From positions 1 to 27,892 of the forward strand of contig CAZSFD010000068.1 in assembly GCA_964606085.1 (NCBI GenBank): a stretch of 27,892 nucleotides of DNA, given 5' to 3'. The notes below the pieces were generated by a model. It was not told where the DNA came from. It saw nothing but the letters and a program-made list of their open reading frames with translations, and made no database searches. Origin of the DNA: CAIQJJ01 sp964606085 (lineage in GTDB: Bacteria > Chloroflexota > Anaerolineae > Anaerolineales > UBA4823). Below, in pieces: positions 14,891 through 23,124 of this stretch (within the stretch, counting starts at the first letter, position 1; each line of letters begins with the position of its first letter). The translations under genes were made by a program, and so were the position numbers.

Positions 14891-17419
14891 ATGATGAAAC
14901 CGAATACACAACCATCTTCTGTAAAACATAAAGCATGGTGGGATTGGTTTGCGGCGATTTTGTTGGTGCTGGCTGTGCTGACGGCTACCGTGCGCCTGGT
15001 GGAAACAAACTGGTCGCCGGAATTGAGCCTGGTGCAAATTGTGGCGTTGGCGGGGGTGGTCATTGGCCTGGCGCTGGGGCAAACGCGTTTTTCAGGCCGC
15101 CTGTCCTTCGGAGTGGCCTGGGCGTATGGGCTATTCATTATCTTTTGGCAGGCAAGCCTGACCGCGCCAAACCATTTGGCCTGGAAAGAAGGCCTGCTGC
15201 ATGTTAGCGAGCGCATCAATGCAGTCATCCGGCAGGTTTCTGCAGGTGAGTTGATCACCGATAGCATCATCTTTATTCTCTTGATGGCGATCCTGTTCTG
15301 GATTTTAAGCGCCGCGGCAGGATTTTCATTATCGCGGCGTGGTTCGGCCTGGTGGGCCATCTTGCCAATCGGCATCGTGACGTTCGTCATCCACTTTTAT
15401 CATAACTGCCCCTATAGCCAGGGGGCGAATATCTGCAACAGCCCGGGGTTGTTGACCGGGGCTTCGTATATCGGCACCTATCTGTTGTTCAGCCTGTTGT
15501 TGATTGGCCGGGCAACTTACTTTCACAACCTGGCCGATTGGACACGCCGCCGTATTTTCGTTGCCCCCGAAGTTGGCTTTGACTTGACCCGCTTTATCAT
15601 CGCGGTTGCGCTGGCCTGTATTTTGTTGGCGTGGTTTGCGCCAGTGGCGTATGCCCGATCCATTCCCCTGGCCAACCAGGTGTGGACGGCGGCGGGTGAA
15701 CCGGTGCGCCGGTTGAACGACATCCTCAGCCCGCTGTTTGAATCGGTGCGCACAGCCGTCACCGTCGAAACAGACGATTTTGGCACACAGCTCAGCCTGG
15801 GACGCGGCGGCGAGCTTTCAGACCGGGTAGCCATGCAAGTGGAGGTGAAAGGGCCTTTCGTTGCCAACCTGCCCTACTATTGGCGTAACCGCGTGTACGA
15901 TACCTATGAGAATGGCGGTTGGCAAACCACCATTACCGAGACAGAACGCCTCAATGGCGAGACGCTTCCAATCAGCTCTACCATCGTCGGCGCAGACGTT
16001 CAATTCACCTTTACCTCGCAGCGCGGCCTTTCGGTGTTGTATACACCCACTCGCAGCATTCGTTTCAGCCCCATTGTGGATGTCGAACGCAGTCTCTACC
16101 CCGATGGAACCGTAGATGTAACCGCGGTGCGGGCTGCGCAGGTATTACGTCCCGGGCAAAGTTACCAGGTGGTGGGCAAGACCTTCCCGGTGACCATTGC
16201 GCAATTGAAGGAAGCCGGAAGCGATTACCCCGCATGGATTCAACAGCGCTACTTGCAGCTTCCTCCCGAAATCACCGAGCGCACCCTGCAACTGGCCCAG
16301 CAAATTGCCGAAGGCCAAGAAACACCCTATGATAAGGTGGCCGCGGTAACCAATTACCTGCGTGAAAACCTGGAATATGCCGAAATCATCCCTGCTCCCC
16401 CGCCCAACCAGGAACCGTTAGACTGGGTTCTCTTCGATTATGGCGCGGCATTCTGCAATTACTACGCATCGGCAGAGATCGTTTTATTGCGCTCCCTGGG
16501 CATCCCGGCCCGACTGGTTGTTGGCTATGCGCAGGGTCAGCGCCAGACCAGGGCCGAGGACCCCGGCCTGCCCCCCGAAGCAGGCGTAGACCCGCTGCTC
16601 TCAGCACCCGGCATTTACCTGATCCGGGCGCGCGATGCGCACGCCTGGCCGGAGGTCTACTTCCCCGGCATCGGATGGGTTGAATTTGAACCGACCGCTT
16701 CCATCCGGGCTATTGCGCGGCCCTCGGGCGAAAATGTTACCGACCTGGTGCCGCCGGTCTTGCCAGAACTGAATCGCGATTTTCCGGCTATGGATGATCC
16801 CACGCCTGAGCCAAATCGTGAGTGGGACAATTTACGCGACCGCGTTGAGCAACAACCGGCCTGGGTGCAGTGGTTACCCACCCTTGGTGCAGCCAGCCTT
16901 TTGGCAGCCTTGTTATTCTGGCATGGCGCATTACTGGTAAAATTGGAAACGTTCCTGCGCCAGCAAGGAATCAAGACGCCCGATTGGCTGCGTCGTTGGG
17001 CCGATGCCATTCGCAAACAAAAGCCCTGGATCACCCGCTTTGAAACCTGGCTGCGCAAAATTGGCCTGCGGCCCCCAGCATTCATCCAACGCTGGTCTGC
17101 CTGGGCGATGTTATCCCCTATCCAACGAGCTTATGCCGAAGTAAACCGGGCATTGACCCGACTTGGACACGAACCAGCAGTCAAAGACACCCCAACAGAG
17201 CGCCTGACCTTTTTAGCCGAGTTATTGCCTGAAGCTGCGGAATCGTGCCGCCGTTTATTGACCGAATATCAGGCCGAAATTTATAGCCAGCATACCACGC
17301 ATCCTGCCATTGCCCGCCTGGCTGCCGACCGCATTCGTACGCATTCTCTTCGCGCCTGGTTGCGTCGCTTGTTGCGCCTTCATCGTGCAGTCCCCACCGA
17401 GCAACCAACCAGGCCCTGA
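14891..17419 (+). CDS. TgpA-like membrane transglutaminase (842 aa)
   Basis: An integral membrane protein with about seven N-terminal transmembrane helices (first at residues 19-39), an extracytoplasmic middle part, a transglutaminase core, one more helix near residues 655-675, and a C-terminal DUF4129-like cytosolic helical tail. This order (DUF3488-like, transglutaminase core, DUF4129) is that of TgpA-type proteins. In the core the catalytic Cys is Cys522 (AAFCNYYASAE), followed by LRSLGIPARLVVGY; the His is His584 (DAHAWPEVYFPG); the third position, usually Asp, is Glu600 (WVEFEPT). Natural substrates of this group are largely unknown; protein or peptide crosslinking or hydrolysis at the cell surface is likely. 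The start has a second ATG codon right after it and a weak GGGG ribosome site. The cyclase gene follows 15 bp later. Confidence 0.85.
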   Translation: MMKPNTQPSSVKHKAWWDWFAAILLVLAVLTATVRLVETNWSPELSLVQIVALAGVVIGLALGQTRFSGRLSFGVAWAYGLFIIFWQASLTAPNHLAWKEGLLHVSERINAVIRQVSAGELITDSIIFILLMAILFWILSAAAGFSLSRRGSAWWAILPIGIVTFVIHFYHNCPYSQGANICNSPGLLTGASYIGTYLLFSLLLIGRATYFHNLADWTRRRIFVAPEVGFDLTRFIIAVALACILLAWFAPVAYARSIPLANQVWTAAGEPVRRLNDILSPLFESVRTAVTVETDDFGTQLSLGRGGELSDRVAMQVEVKGPFVANLPYYWRNRVYDTYENGGWQTTITETERLNGETLPISSTIVGADVQFTFTSQRGLSVLYTPTRSIRFSPIVDVERSLYPDGTVDVTAVRAAQVLRPGQSYQVVGKTFPVTIAQLKEAGSDYPAWIQQRYLQLPPEITERTLQLAQQIAEGQETPYDKVAAVTNYLRENLEYAEIIPAPPPNQEPLDWVLFDYGAAFCNYYASAEIVLLRSLGIPARLVVGYAQGQRQTRAEDPGLPPEAGVDPLLSAPGIYLIRARDAHAWPEVYFPGIGWVEFEPTASIRAIARPSGENVTDLVPPVLPELNRDFPAMDDPTPEPNREWDNLRDRVEQQPAWVQWLPTLGAASLLAALLFWHGALLVKLETFLRQQGIKTPDWLRRWADAIRKQKPWITRFETWLRKIGLRPPAFIQRWSAWAMLSPIQRAYAEVNRALTRLGHEPAVKDTPTERLTFLAELLPEAAESCRRLLTEYQAEIYSQHTTHPAIARLAADRIRTHSLRAWLRRLLRLHRAVPTEQPTRP

Positions 17420-17434
17420 TCTGGAGTTGTTTCT

Positions 17435-19153
17435 GTGGAAGCCAAAACTGCCAACCCCCTTTCCCGCGAACTTGACCAACAAATTAGTCTGCTCAGCCGG
17501 GTCACCGATCAGGTGCGCCCGATTTTGCAGCGCAATGGGCAAACCGAACCTGCCGCGACATTGAACCAGCTTGTGGGCAACCTGGCCCGCTTCAGCCGTC
17601 AACTGACACGCATGGATGCCGATTTCCAAAACTTGCAAGCGCTGGCTGATATTGGGCGGGTGGTCAATTCTTCGCTTGAATTGAATGAAGTGTTGCGCAT
17701 CGTGATGGATACCATCGTGCGGCTGACCGGCTCTGAGCGGGGCTTTTTGATGCTCAACGAACCGGGCAAGTCGGCCAGTGAGGGTCTCACCATTCGGATT
17801 GCCCGCAATTGGGAGCAAGAATCGATCAACGAAACAGAATTTGCCATCAGCCGCACGGTAATCCAACGCGTGATCAGCGACGGGCAGCCTGTCGTTACCA
17901 CCAACGCCCAGGAAGACCCACGGTTTGGCGGTCAGGAAAGCATCATTGCCCATCACCTGCGCTCAATTTTATGCGTGCCCCTGAAGGTGAAAGGGATCAT
18001 CACGGGAGTCATCTATACCGACAACCGCATCCGCACCGGCATCTTCACCGAGACCGAACGCGACCTGCTGATGGCCTTCGCCAACCAGGCAGCCGTCGCC
18101 ATCGAGAATGCCCGCCTGTTCGAATCGGTACGCCAGACGTTGGCCGAAGTGACCGAACTGAAAAATTTGATGGATAATGTCTTTTCTTCCATTGCCAGCG
18201 GGGTCATTACAGCAGACGTGGAAGATACGATCCTGCTGTGCAACCATGCGGCGCAGCGCATCTTGGGCCATGCAGAAGCGGAAATGGTGGGGCAGCATAT
18301 CATGGCGGTTTTACCCCCGATCGGGGAAGATATTTGCCAGGATATTGCCTCTGTGCGCACGGCGGATCACAGCCTGACCGGCAAGGAATACGAGTTCGAG
18401 ATGCCCTCGCGTGGCAGCATCTCGCTCAGTCTGAACCTTTCGCCACTCAAAGATGGTATGCACACCACGCAGGGGGTTGCGATTGTACTGGATGACCTGA
18501 CTGAGAAAAAGCGCCTGGAAGCACGCAACCGTCTCTTTGGCCGCATGGTTTCCCCCAAGGTGATCGAGCAGCTCGACCTGAAAAACCTGCAATTGGGCGG
18601 CAAGCGTTCACAAATCACCACCGTATTCGCCGACGTGCGTGGCTTTACCAGCTTCAGCGAACGTCATAACCCTGAACAACTGGTTACCGTCTTGAACCAA
18701 TACCTGGCTGCCGCCGCCGATGCCATTCTCGAACAAGACGGCATGATTGATAAATTTATGGGCGATGCGGTAATGGGACTGTTCAACGCGCCCCTGCCGC
18801 AAGACGACCATGCCATGCAAGCGGTACGCGCTGCCCTGGGTATTCGCGAGGCGATCCAGGCACTGCACGCGCAGCTCGAACCGGAATTTCACCTGGCCTT
18901 TGGCGTTGGCATTCACTACGGCGATGCCGTGCTGGGGTTGATCGGCACGGAGAACAAGATTGAATACACCGCCATCGGCGACAGCGTCAACACGGCCAAG
19001 CGCATCCAGGAAAATGCCCCCGCCAATGTGATTTTGATCAGCGCCGATGCCTACCAACTCGTCTCAGGGCGGGTGAACGTGCGGCAGGTTGAACCGGTCA
19101 TTGCCAAAGGCAAGACCCAACCGGTTCCGGTGTACGAAGTGCTTGGCCTGTAA
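17435..19153 (+). CDS. Class III adenylate/guanylate cyclase with GAF and PAS-like domains (572 aa)
   Basis: A soluble signalling enzyme making a cyclic nucleotide. It has a short N-terminal helix, a GAF domain (about residues 65-230), a PAS-like domain (about 235-365) and a C-terminal class III cyclase domain (about 385-570). Metal-binding Asp are D400 (FADVRGFTSF) and D444 (DKFMGDAVMG). Lys508 (NKIEYT) and Asp516 (IGDSVN) fit the purine-selecting pair of adenylate cyclases, and N519/R523 (VNTAKR) fit the transition-state pair, so cAMP is the likelier product. The start is GTG at 17435 with GGAG 8 bp upstream. It is 15 bp after the transglutaminase gene, so probably the same operon; a functional link is inference. 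No transmembrane segment is seen. Confidence 0.9.
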   Translation: MEAKTANPLSRELDQQISLLSRVTDQVRPILQRNGQTEPAATLNQLVGNLARFSRQLTRMDADFQNLQALADIGRVVNSSLELNEVLRIVMDTIVRLTGSERGFLMLNEPGKSASEGLTIRIARNWEQESINETEFAISRTVIQRVISDGQPVVTTNAQEDPRFGGQESIIAHHLRSILCVPLKVKGIITGVIYTDNRIRTGIFTETERDLLMAFANQAAVAIENARLFESVRQTLAEVTELKNLMDNVFSSIASGVITADVEDTILLCNHAAQRILGHAEAEMVGQHIMAVLPPIGEDICQDIASVRTADHSLTGKEYEFEMPSRGSISLSLNLSPLKDGMHTTQGVAIVLDDLTEKKRLEARNRLFGRMVSPKVIEQLDLKNLQLGGKRSQITTVFADVRGFTSFSERHNPEQLVTVLNQYLAAAADAILEQDGMIDKFMGDAVMGLFNAPLPQDDHAMQAVRAALGIREAIQALHAQLEPEFHLAFGVGIHYGDAVLGLIGTENKIEYTAIGDSVNTAKRIQENAPANVILISADAYQLVSGRVNVRQVEPVIAKGKTQPVPVYEVLGL

Positions 19154-19187
19154 TAAGCCAGGGCGACATCTTCTTATGCAAATGAGC

Positions 19188-19281
19188 GTGGCGCAAGTCT
19201 CTGACTTGCGCACGCTGACTTGCGCACGCTGACTTGCGCACGCTGACTTGCGCACGCTCGCAAACCAAAGGTTTGCGCCAC
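19188..19281. repeat. Hairpin and 14-bp tandem-repeat element, copy 1
   Basis: The element is bounded by GTGGCGCAA (19188-19196) and its complement TTGCGCCAC (19273-19281). Inside are a hairpin (GCGCAAGTC/GACTTGCGC), four exact copies of the 14-mer GACTTGCGCACGCT (19203-19258) and a small hairpin GCAAACC/GGTTTGC. It fills most of the 161-bp gap between two converging genes. A related copy is at the right edge of the window. Confidence 0.9.
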
Positions 19282-19314
19282 AGCGGCCAGCCATCATTAT
19301 TCCGCCCTACGCTT

Positions 19315-20487
19315 TTAACCAGGCTGGACGCGCGAACGGGTTTGCTGGCGGCCTCGCTGGCGCATCACATCCAAAATGCGGGGGAGAATTTGGGTGTAGA
19401 GCGGGTAAAACAGCCGGTTGGTGGGTAAATCCCACGCTCCCAGGGTACGCGCCACCTGGCCGCCCAGCCCCTCCTTGAAACGAAACACCCCCCACATCGG
19501 ATCATGCTCATCGAACACGTCGGGCGCACCCCACAGATCGTAGAGGGTGCAGCCGGCGGCTTTGGCGCGGCGCATGGCTTCCCATTGCAACAAATAATTG
19601 GGCATTTTGTCGCGGTGAACTTCGCGCGACATGCCGTAGAGATACCACGCCCGCCCAGCAAACCGGAAAATGACCACCGCCGCTATCGGCTCGCCATCGG
19701 CTTCAGCAATGAGGGGTTCGATGGCAGGGGGCAAGGGGCAGGGGGCAGGTCGAAAGTCATGCGAACTTGTACTCCGAAAGGCCTCCCACACAGCCCGATA
19801 GTAGGCTTCGTCGCGGATGACAAAGCCGTCGCGCAGCGAGGTTTCGGCATACATGCGGTAGAGCAGGCCGTCATCGGCTGGCGCGCCGACCCGCACCGTC
19901 ACACCCTTGCGTTCGGCCAGGCGGATGTTGTAGCGCGTTTTCTGTTTCATCTGGGATAGCAGTTTTTCTTCCGATGGGGTGAGATCGATCCAGACGGTGT
20001 TGCGAAACTGGATTTGTTCCTCCGAGAAGCGCCAACCAGAGGCCGACAGGTCGGCGACGACGACCTGCCCAACCGGATCGGGAATGTCGTCTGGGCTGCC
20101 TGGGATGCCGCGGCCCAGCAGCACATCGGGGTCTATTTTGATGAAGATGGCCGCGCGGCGTTTGGCAAACGCACGTAAATCGGCCAGCACCCGTTGGCGC
20201 AAGGGCTGGTTGGCCCAGTCGAGCAGCGGGCCTTTGGGAACGTACATCACGCTCAGGCGCGCGGCAAACCCGCCCATGGGGATGGTGCGCTGCAAGACCA
20301 GGGCCGCGGCAAGCGGATTGGCGATTTGCGATTGTGGATGGGTGAGGGTGGCGTGGGTTTCATCCCACAACAGGTAATGAGGCTGCCAGCCATAGCGGGC
20401 TTTCACCTGGCCCCACTGCTCGGTTTGCAGCAGGTGAGCGCCGGGCAGGGCGGCAATTTTCTCATTCCAGGCGATGGGTGGCGTCAT
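19315..20487 (-). CDS. FemAB-family aminoacyltransferase (390 aa)
   Basis: A member of the FemA/FemB/FemX group (GNAT-fold pairs), which use aminoacyl-tRNA to add amino acids to the stem peptide of lipid II. Supporting motifs: LLSQMKQKTRYNIRLAERKG in the middle, GRAWYLYGMSREVHRDKMPN, and near the end MWGVFRFKEGLGGQVARTLG, all typical positions for this family. The ATG at 20487 gives the usual N-terminus (MTPPIAWNE), 2 bp after the stop codon of the SanA-like gene, so the two are almost surely translated from one mRNA. A short in-frame tract of repeated CCCCTG-type sequence (19723-19749) encodes RPAPCPLPPA and looks inserted. Exact amino acid and acceptor unknown; related families act on other substrates. 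Confidence 0.82.
   Translation of the reverse strand: MTPPIAWNEKIAALPGAHLLQTEQWGQVKARYGWQPHYLLWDETHATLTHPQSQIANPLAAALVLQRTIPMGGFAARLSVMYVPKGPLLDWANQPLRQRVLADLRAFAKRRAAIFIKIDPDVLLGRGIPGSPDDIPDPVGQVVVADLSASGWRFSEEQIQFRNTVWIDLTPSEEKLLSQMKQKTRYNIRLAERKGVTVRVGAPADDGLLYRMYAETSLRDGFVIRDEAYYRAVWEAFRSTSSHDFRPAPCPLPPAIEPLIAEADGEPIAAVVIFRFAGRAWYLYGMSREVHRDKMPNYLLQWEAMRRAKAAGCTLYDLWGAPDVFDEHDPMWGVFRFKEGLGGQVARTLGAWDLPTNRLFYPLYTQILPRILDVMRQRGRQQTRSRVQPG
19723..19749. repeat. GC-skewed direct-repeat tract inside the femAB-like gene
   Basis: Imperfect direct repeats of GCAGGGG/GCAAGGGG on the plus strand, read on the coding strand as Pro-rich residues. The length keeps the frame open. Confidence 0.6.
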
Positions 20488-20489
20488 AG

Positions 20490-21158
20490 CTATTGGCTGC
20501 TGGGGTAAATTGGCTCGTATTGGCCGAGCACCGGCAGCGGGCGAGTAATGTGAACGTCCCACAGGGCGGTCAACGTGGCCGGCAGTTCGCGCAGATTCCA
20601 GATGGCCTGCGAACTTTTGCGATACGGGCGGTTGTCAGAGGCCACGCCCACGCCATCCAGCCCCAGGTGGTTGCACAGGTAAAGGGCGCGGGGCAGGTGA
20701 AACCCCTGCGTGACCAATATGGCCTCATCCAGCCCGAAAATGGCTTTGGCGCGATAGCAGGTATCGTACGTACGCCGCCCGGCATAATCGAGGACGATGG
20801 CTTCGCCGGGAACGCCCAGGGCGAGGGCGTATTGGCGCATCGCTTCCGGTTCGTTGTAATATTCAAAACGGTTATCGCCGCTCATCAGCAGTTTTTCCAC
20901 CTTCCCGACGAAATAGAGCTGCGCGGCGGTATCCACCCGGTCTCGCAGCACCGCGGTGGGTGTGCCATCGCGCTGCAAACCAGCGCCAAAGACCACCGCC
21001 ACGCGCCGGGCTGGCACACCGGCAAGGGGATAGATACGCGACGTGGCGTAGAGGGCCGTAATCAGCCGGGCCGCCAGGGTGATCAGTGCGGCCACAGCCC
21101 CCAACACCAGCAGGGTTTTGAACAGGTTATGAAGAAGCGTTTGTAGTTTTTTCCACAT
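20490..21158 (-). CDS. SanA-like DUF218 membrane protein (222 aa)
   Basis: One N-terminal transmembrane helix (about residues 10-35) followed by a DUF218 domain. Typical SanA/YdcF pieces are seen: VVFGAGLQRDGTPTAVLRDR, LLMSGDNRFEYYNEPEAM, AGRRTYDTCYRAK and VTQGFHLPRALYL. In E. coli SanA is linked to envelope integrity and vancomycin tolerance at high temperature; the biochemical function of the family is not firmly known. Start chosen at MWKK (21158); a further in-frame ATG at 21236 would add 26 residues that overlap proS and read through a palindrome, so it is unlikely. The femAB-like gene follows after 2 bp, which suggests a joint envelope function. Confidence 0.82.
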   Translation of the reverse strand: MWKKLQTLLHNLFKTLLVLGAVAALITLAARLITALYATSRIYPLAGVPARRVAVVFGAGLQRDGTPTAVLRDRVDTAAQLYFVGKVEKLLMSGDNRFEYYNEPEAMRQYALALGVPGEAIVLDYAGRRTYDTCYRAKAIFGLDEAILVTQGFHLPRALYLCNHLGLDGVGVASDNRPYRKSSQAIWNLRELPATLTALWDVHITRPLPVLGQYEPIYPSSQ

Positions 21159-21165
21159 GGGCGGG

Positions 21166-21171
21166 ATTGTA
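21166..21171 (-). promoter_or_regulatory. Possible -10 box just upstream of SanA-like gene
   Basis: TACAAT on the minus strand, only 7 bp before the ATG at 21158. No good -35 box. If real, the mRNA would be leaderless or nearly so. Confidence 0.35.
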
Positions 21172-21197
21172 TCACGGAGAAAATGCGATCTCGTTGG

Positions 21198-21224
21198 GCA
21201 GGGGCGAACGCCGTGCGCCCCTAC
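21198..21224. repeat. Imperfect palindrome overlapping the proS stop codon
   Basis: Arms around GCAGGGGCGAACG (21198-21210) and CGTGCGCCCCTAC (21212-21224) differ at two positions. The right arm contains the TAG stop of proS (21221-21223, minus strand). It shares the TAGGG(G)CG...CGCCC(C)TA pattern with the palindrome at 4195-4230. Confidence 0.65.
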
Positions 21225-22966
21225 GGGTTTGACCATGCGCTGCGGATATGCTCAACCACCTGATCGAGCGGCACAATCTCTTTTTCGGTGCGGTCGCGGC
21301 GCTTGAACTCCACGCCGCCCTGCTTCAAGGCGCGCTCGCTGACGGTGATGCGAAGCGGCAGCCCAATCAGGTCGGCATCGTTGAATTTGACACCGGGGCT
21401 TTCAGGCCGATCATCCCATAACACCTCAATCCCTGCCGCCCACAACTGGCGATACAACCGTTCAGCTTCCCCGTCGCTTCCCGGTTCTGCAGCCCCCTTG
21501 CCGCGCAATTCCACCAGATGCACCAGGTACGGTGCGACGCTCACCGGCCAAATCAGCCCCAACTCGTCGTGATGCGCCTCGGCAATGCAAGCCAACAGCC
21601 GCCCTACGCCGATGCCATACGACCCCATGATGACGGGCTTTTCGACGCCATCGCTGTCGAGGAAAGTGGCGCCCAGGGCCTCGGTGTATTTGCTGCCGAG
21701 TTTGAAAATGTTGCCTACCTCCACACCGCGCACTTCGCGCAAGGGCGTTCCACAGTCGGGGCAGGCATCGCCCTGGCTGGCAGCGGCAATATCGGCCACG
21801 ATGTCGGCGGTGTAATCGCGCCCGTAGTTGACGTGCAGCAGATGGTAGCCTTCTTCGTTAGCCCCGGCAACCAGGTTGGGAGCGTGGGGGATAAGGTCAT
21901 CTACAACCGTGAGGCGCGAGGCGTGCGGTGCGAGGCCGATGGGCGAAGCATAGCCAGGCACCGCGCCACTGGCGCGGATTTCGGCCTCGGTGGCTGGCCG
22001 CAACGCCTGGGCTTTGACCGCATTGGCGAGTTTGGTCTCGTTCACGTCCATATCGCCGCGGATGATGGCGAAAATGAATTGTTCGTGGGTTTTCTCGCCG
22101 GCGGGGATCGTGGCAACCAGGAACACGGCTTTGGCGGTGCGCGCGGCGGGGATGCCGAGCAATTGGGCCAGTTCGGCGATGGTTTTGGTGGCGGGCGTGG
22201 AGACCTTCTCGAGCGGCAGGGCCGCTTCGGCGGCAGGCGTGTCCTTGCGAAGGCGCGCCACCTGGCGGTTGGCAGAATAGCCGCAGGCATCGCACAGCAG
22301 CAGCGTATCTTCGCCGATGGCAGTGAGGTACATGTATTCGTGCGCCATCTGGCCGCCCATCATGCCGGTATCGCTTTTGACGGCGATAACATCTGGCAGC
22401 CCACAGCGGCGAAAGATATTGAAGTAAGCCTGGTAATGGGCGTCATACTGCTTGTCCAAACCGGCCCAATCGGCATCGAGCGAGTAGCTGTCTTTCATGG
22501 TGAACTCGCGCACACGGATCAGCCCGGCACGCGGGCGAGGGTCGTCGCGGAATTTGGTTTGCAGGTGATAGACCAGGCGCGGCAGGTGACGGTAGGAACG
22601 GATTTCGCGCCGGGCCAGGTCGGCCACCACTTCTTCGTGGGTCATCGCCAGGCACATGTCGCGCCCACCGCGGTCTTTGAAACGGGCCATTTCGGCGTCA
22701 ATGCTGTACCAGCGGCCCGTTTGCTGCCACAAGTCCGCCGGGTGAACAACGGGCATGGTCATTTCCTGGCCGCCGATGGCATCCATTTCCTGGCGGATGA
22801 TGGCTTCGATTTTGTTCATGGCGCGGCGTCCGAGCGGCAGGTAGCTGAAGATGCCGGCGGCCAGGGGCGCGATGAACCCGGCCCGCAGCAGCAGTTGGTG
22901 GCTGGCCGCTTCCGCTTCAGATGGGGCATCGCGCAGCGTTTGGGAGAAAAGTTGAGAGAGGCGCAT
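21221..22966 (-). CDS. proS: Proline--tRNA ligase, bacterial type (581 aa)
   Basis: Class II synthetase that charges tRNA-Pro. Motif 2 is seen in FRDDPRPRAGLIRVREF with TMKDSYSLD following, motif 3 in GSYGIGVGRLLACIAEAH, and the N-terminal part SQLFSQTLRDAPSEAEAASH is typical. Between motifs 2 and 3 lies a long insertion (about residues 220-400) like the YbaK-type editing domain of bacterial ProRS; a CDACGYSANR and a CPDCGTPL pair flank parts of it and could bind a metal. The anticodon-binding domain is at the C-terminus. Length fits the family (about 570-590). The ATG at 22966 has GGAG 8 bp upstream; an earlier in-frame ATG at 22987 has no such site. Confidence 0.96.
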   Translation of the reverse strand: MRLSQLFSQTLRDAPSEAEAASHQLLLRAGFIAPLAAGIFSYLPLGRRAMNKIEAIIRQEMDAIGGQEMTMPVVHPADLWQQTGRWYSIDAEMARFKDRGGRDMCLAMTHEEVVADLARREIRSYRHLPRLVYHLQTKFRDDPRPRAGLIRVREFTMKDSYSLDADWAGLDKQYDAHYQAYFNIFRRCGLPDVIAVKSDTGMMGGQMAHEYMYLTAIGEDTLLLCDACGYSANRQVARLRKDTPAAEAALPLEKVSTPATKTIAELAQLLGIPAARTAKAVFLVATIPAGEKTHEQFIFAIIRGDMDVNETKLANAVKAQALRPATEAEIRASGAVPGYASPIGLAPHASRLTVVDDLIPHAPNLVAGANEEGYHLLHVNYGRDYTADIVADIAAASQGDACPDCGTPLREVRGVEVGNIFKLGSKYTEALGATFLDSDGVEKPVIMGSYGIGVGRLLACIAEAHHDELGLIWPVSVAPYLVHLVELRGKGAAEPGSDGEAERLYRQLWAAGIEVLWDDRPESPGVKFNDADLIGLPLRITVSERALKQGGVEFKRRDRTEKEIVPLDQVVEHIRSAWSNP

Positions 22967-22983
22967 AGGGGAGACTCCGGTCA

Positions 22984-23023
22984 ACAAAAACCACCCTCCG
23001 GCTTTTCGTCCCGAAGGGTGGTT
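22984..23023 (-). terminator. Rho-independent terminator between the phosphofructokinase gene and proS
   Basis: On the minus strand AACCACCCT (23023 down to 23015) pairs with AGGGTGGTT (22997 down to 22989), with additional inner pairs, followed by TTTTTGTT. It lies in the 158-bp gap upstream of proS, so it likely ends the upstream operon or lowers read-through into proS. Confidence 0.8.
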
Positions 23024-23124
23024 GAGGGTTGCGTTCCGCCAGCCTTAAGCGACCGAAAGCCCGGGTGGGGGTCGGTGAATGGGGGCAGGCGGGAAGGGGA
23101 TGGCGTAGCGGCCCACGAGCAGGT

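Noticed and set aside
19203..19258. CRISPR array
   Set aside because: The 14-bp units are directly adjacent with no spacers, and no cas genes are nearby.
21159..21236. N-terminal extension of the SanA-like protein
   Set aside because: It would overlap proS and the palindrome, and adds no family-like sequence before the membrane helix.
22967..23124. T-box riboswitch upstream of proS, suggested by AGGGTGG next to a terminator-like hairpin
   Set aside because: The AGGGTGG is simply one arm of the terminator. The gap is only 158 bp, no stem I or specifier loop was seen, and the full AGGGTGGNACCGCG box is missing.
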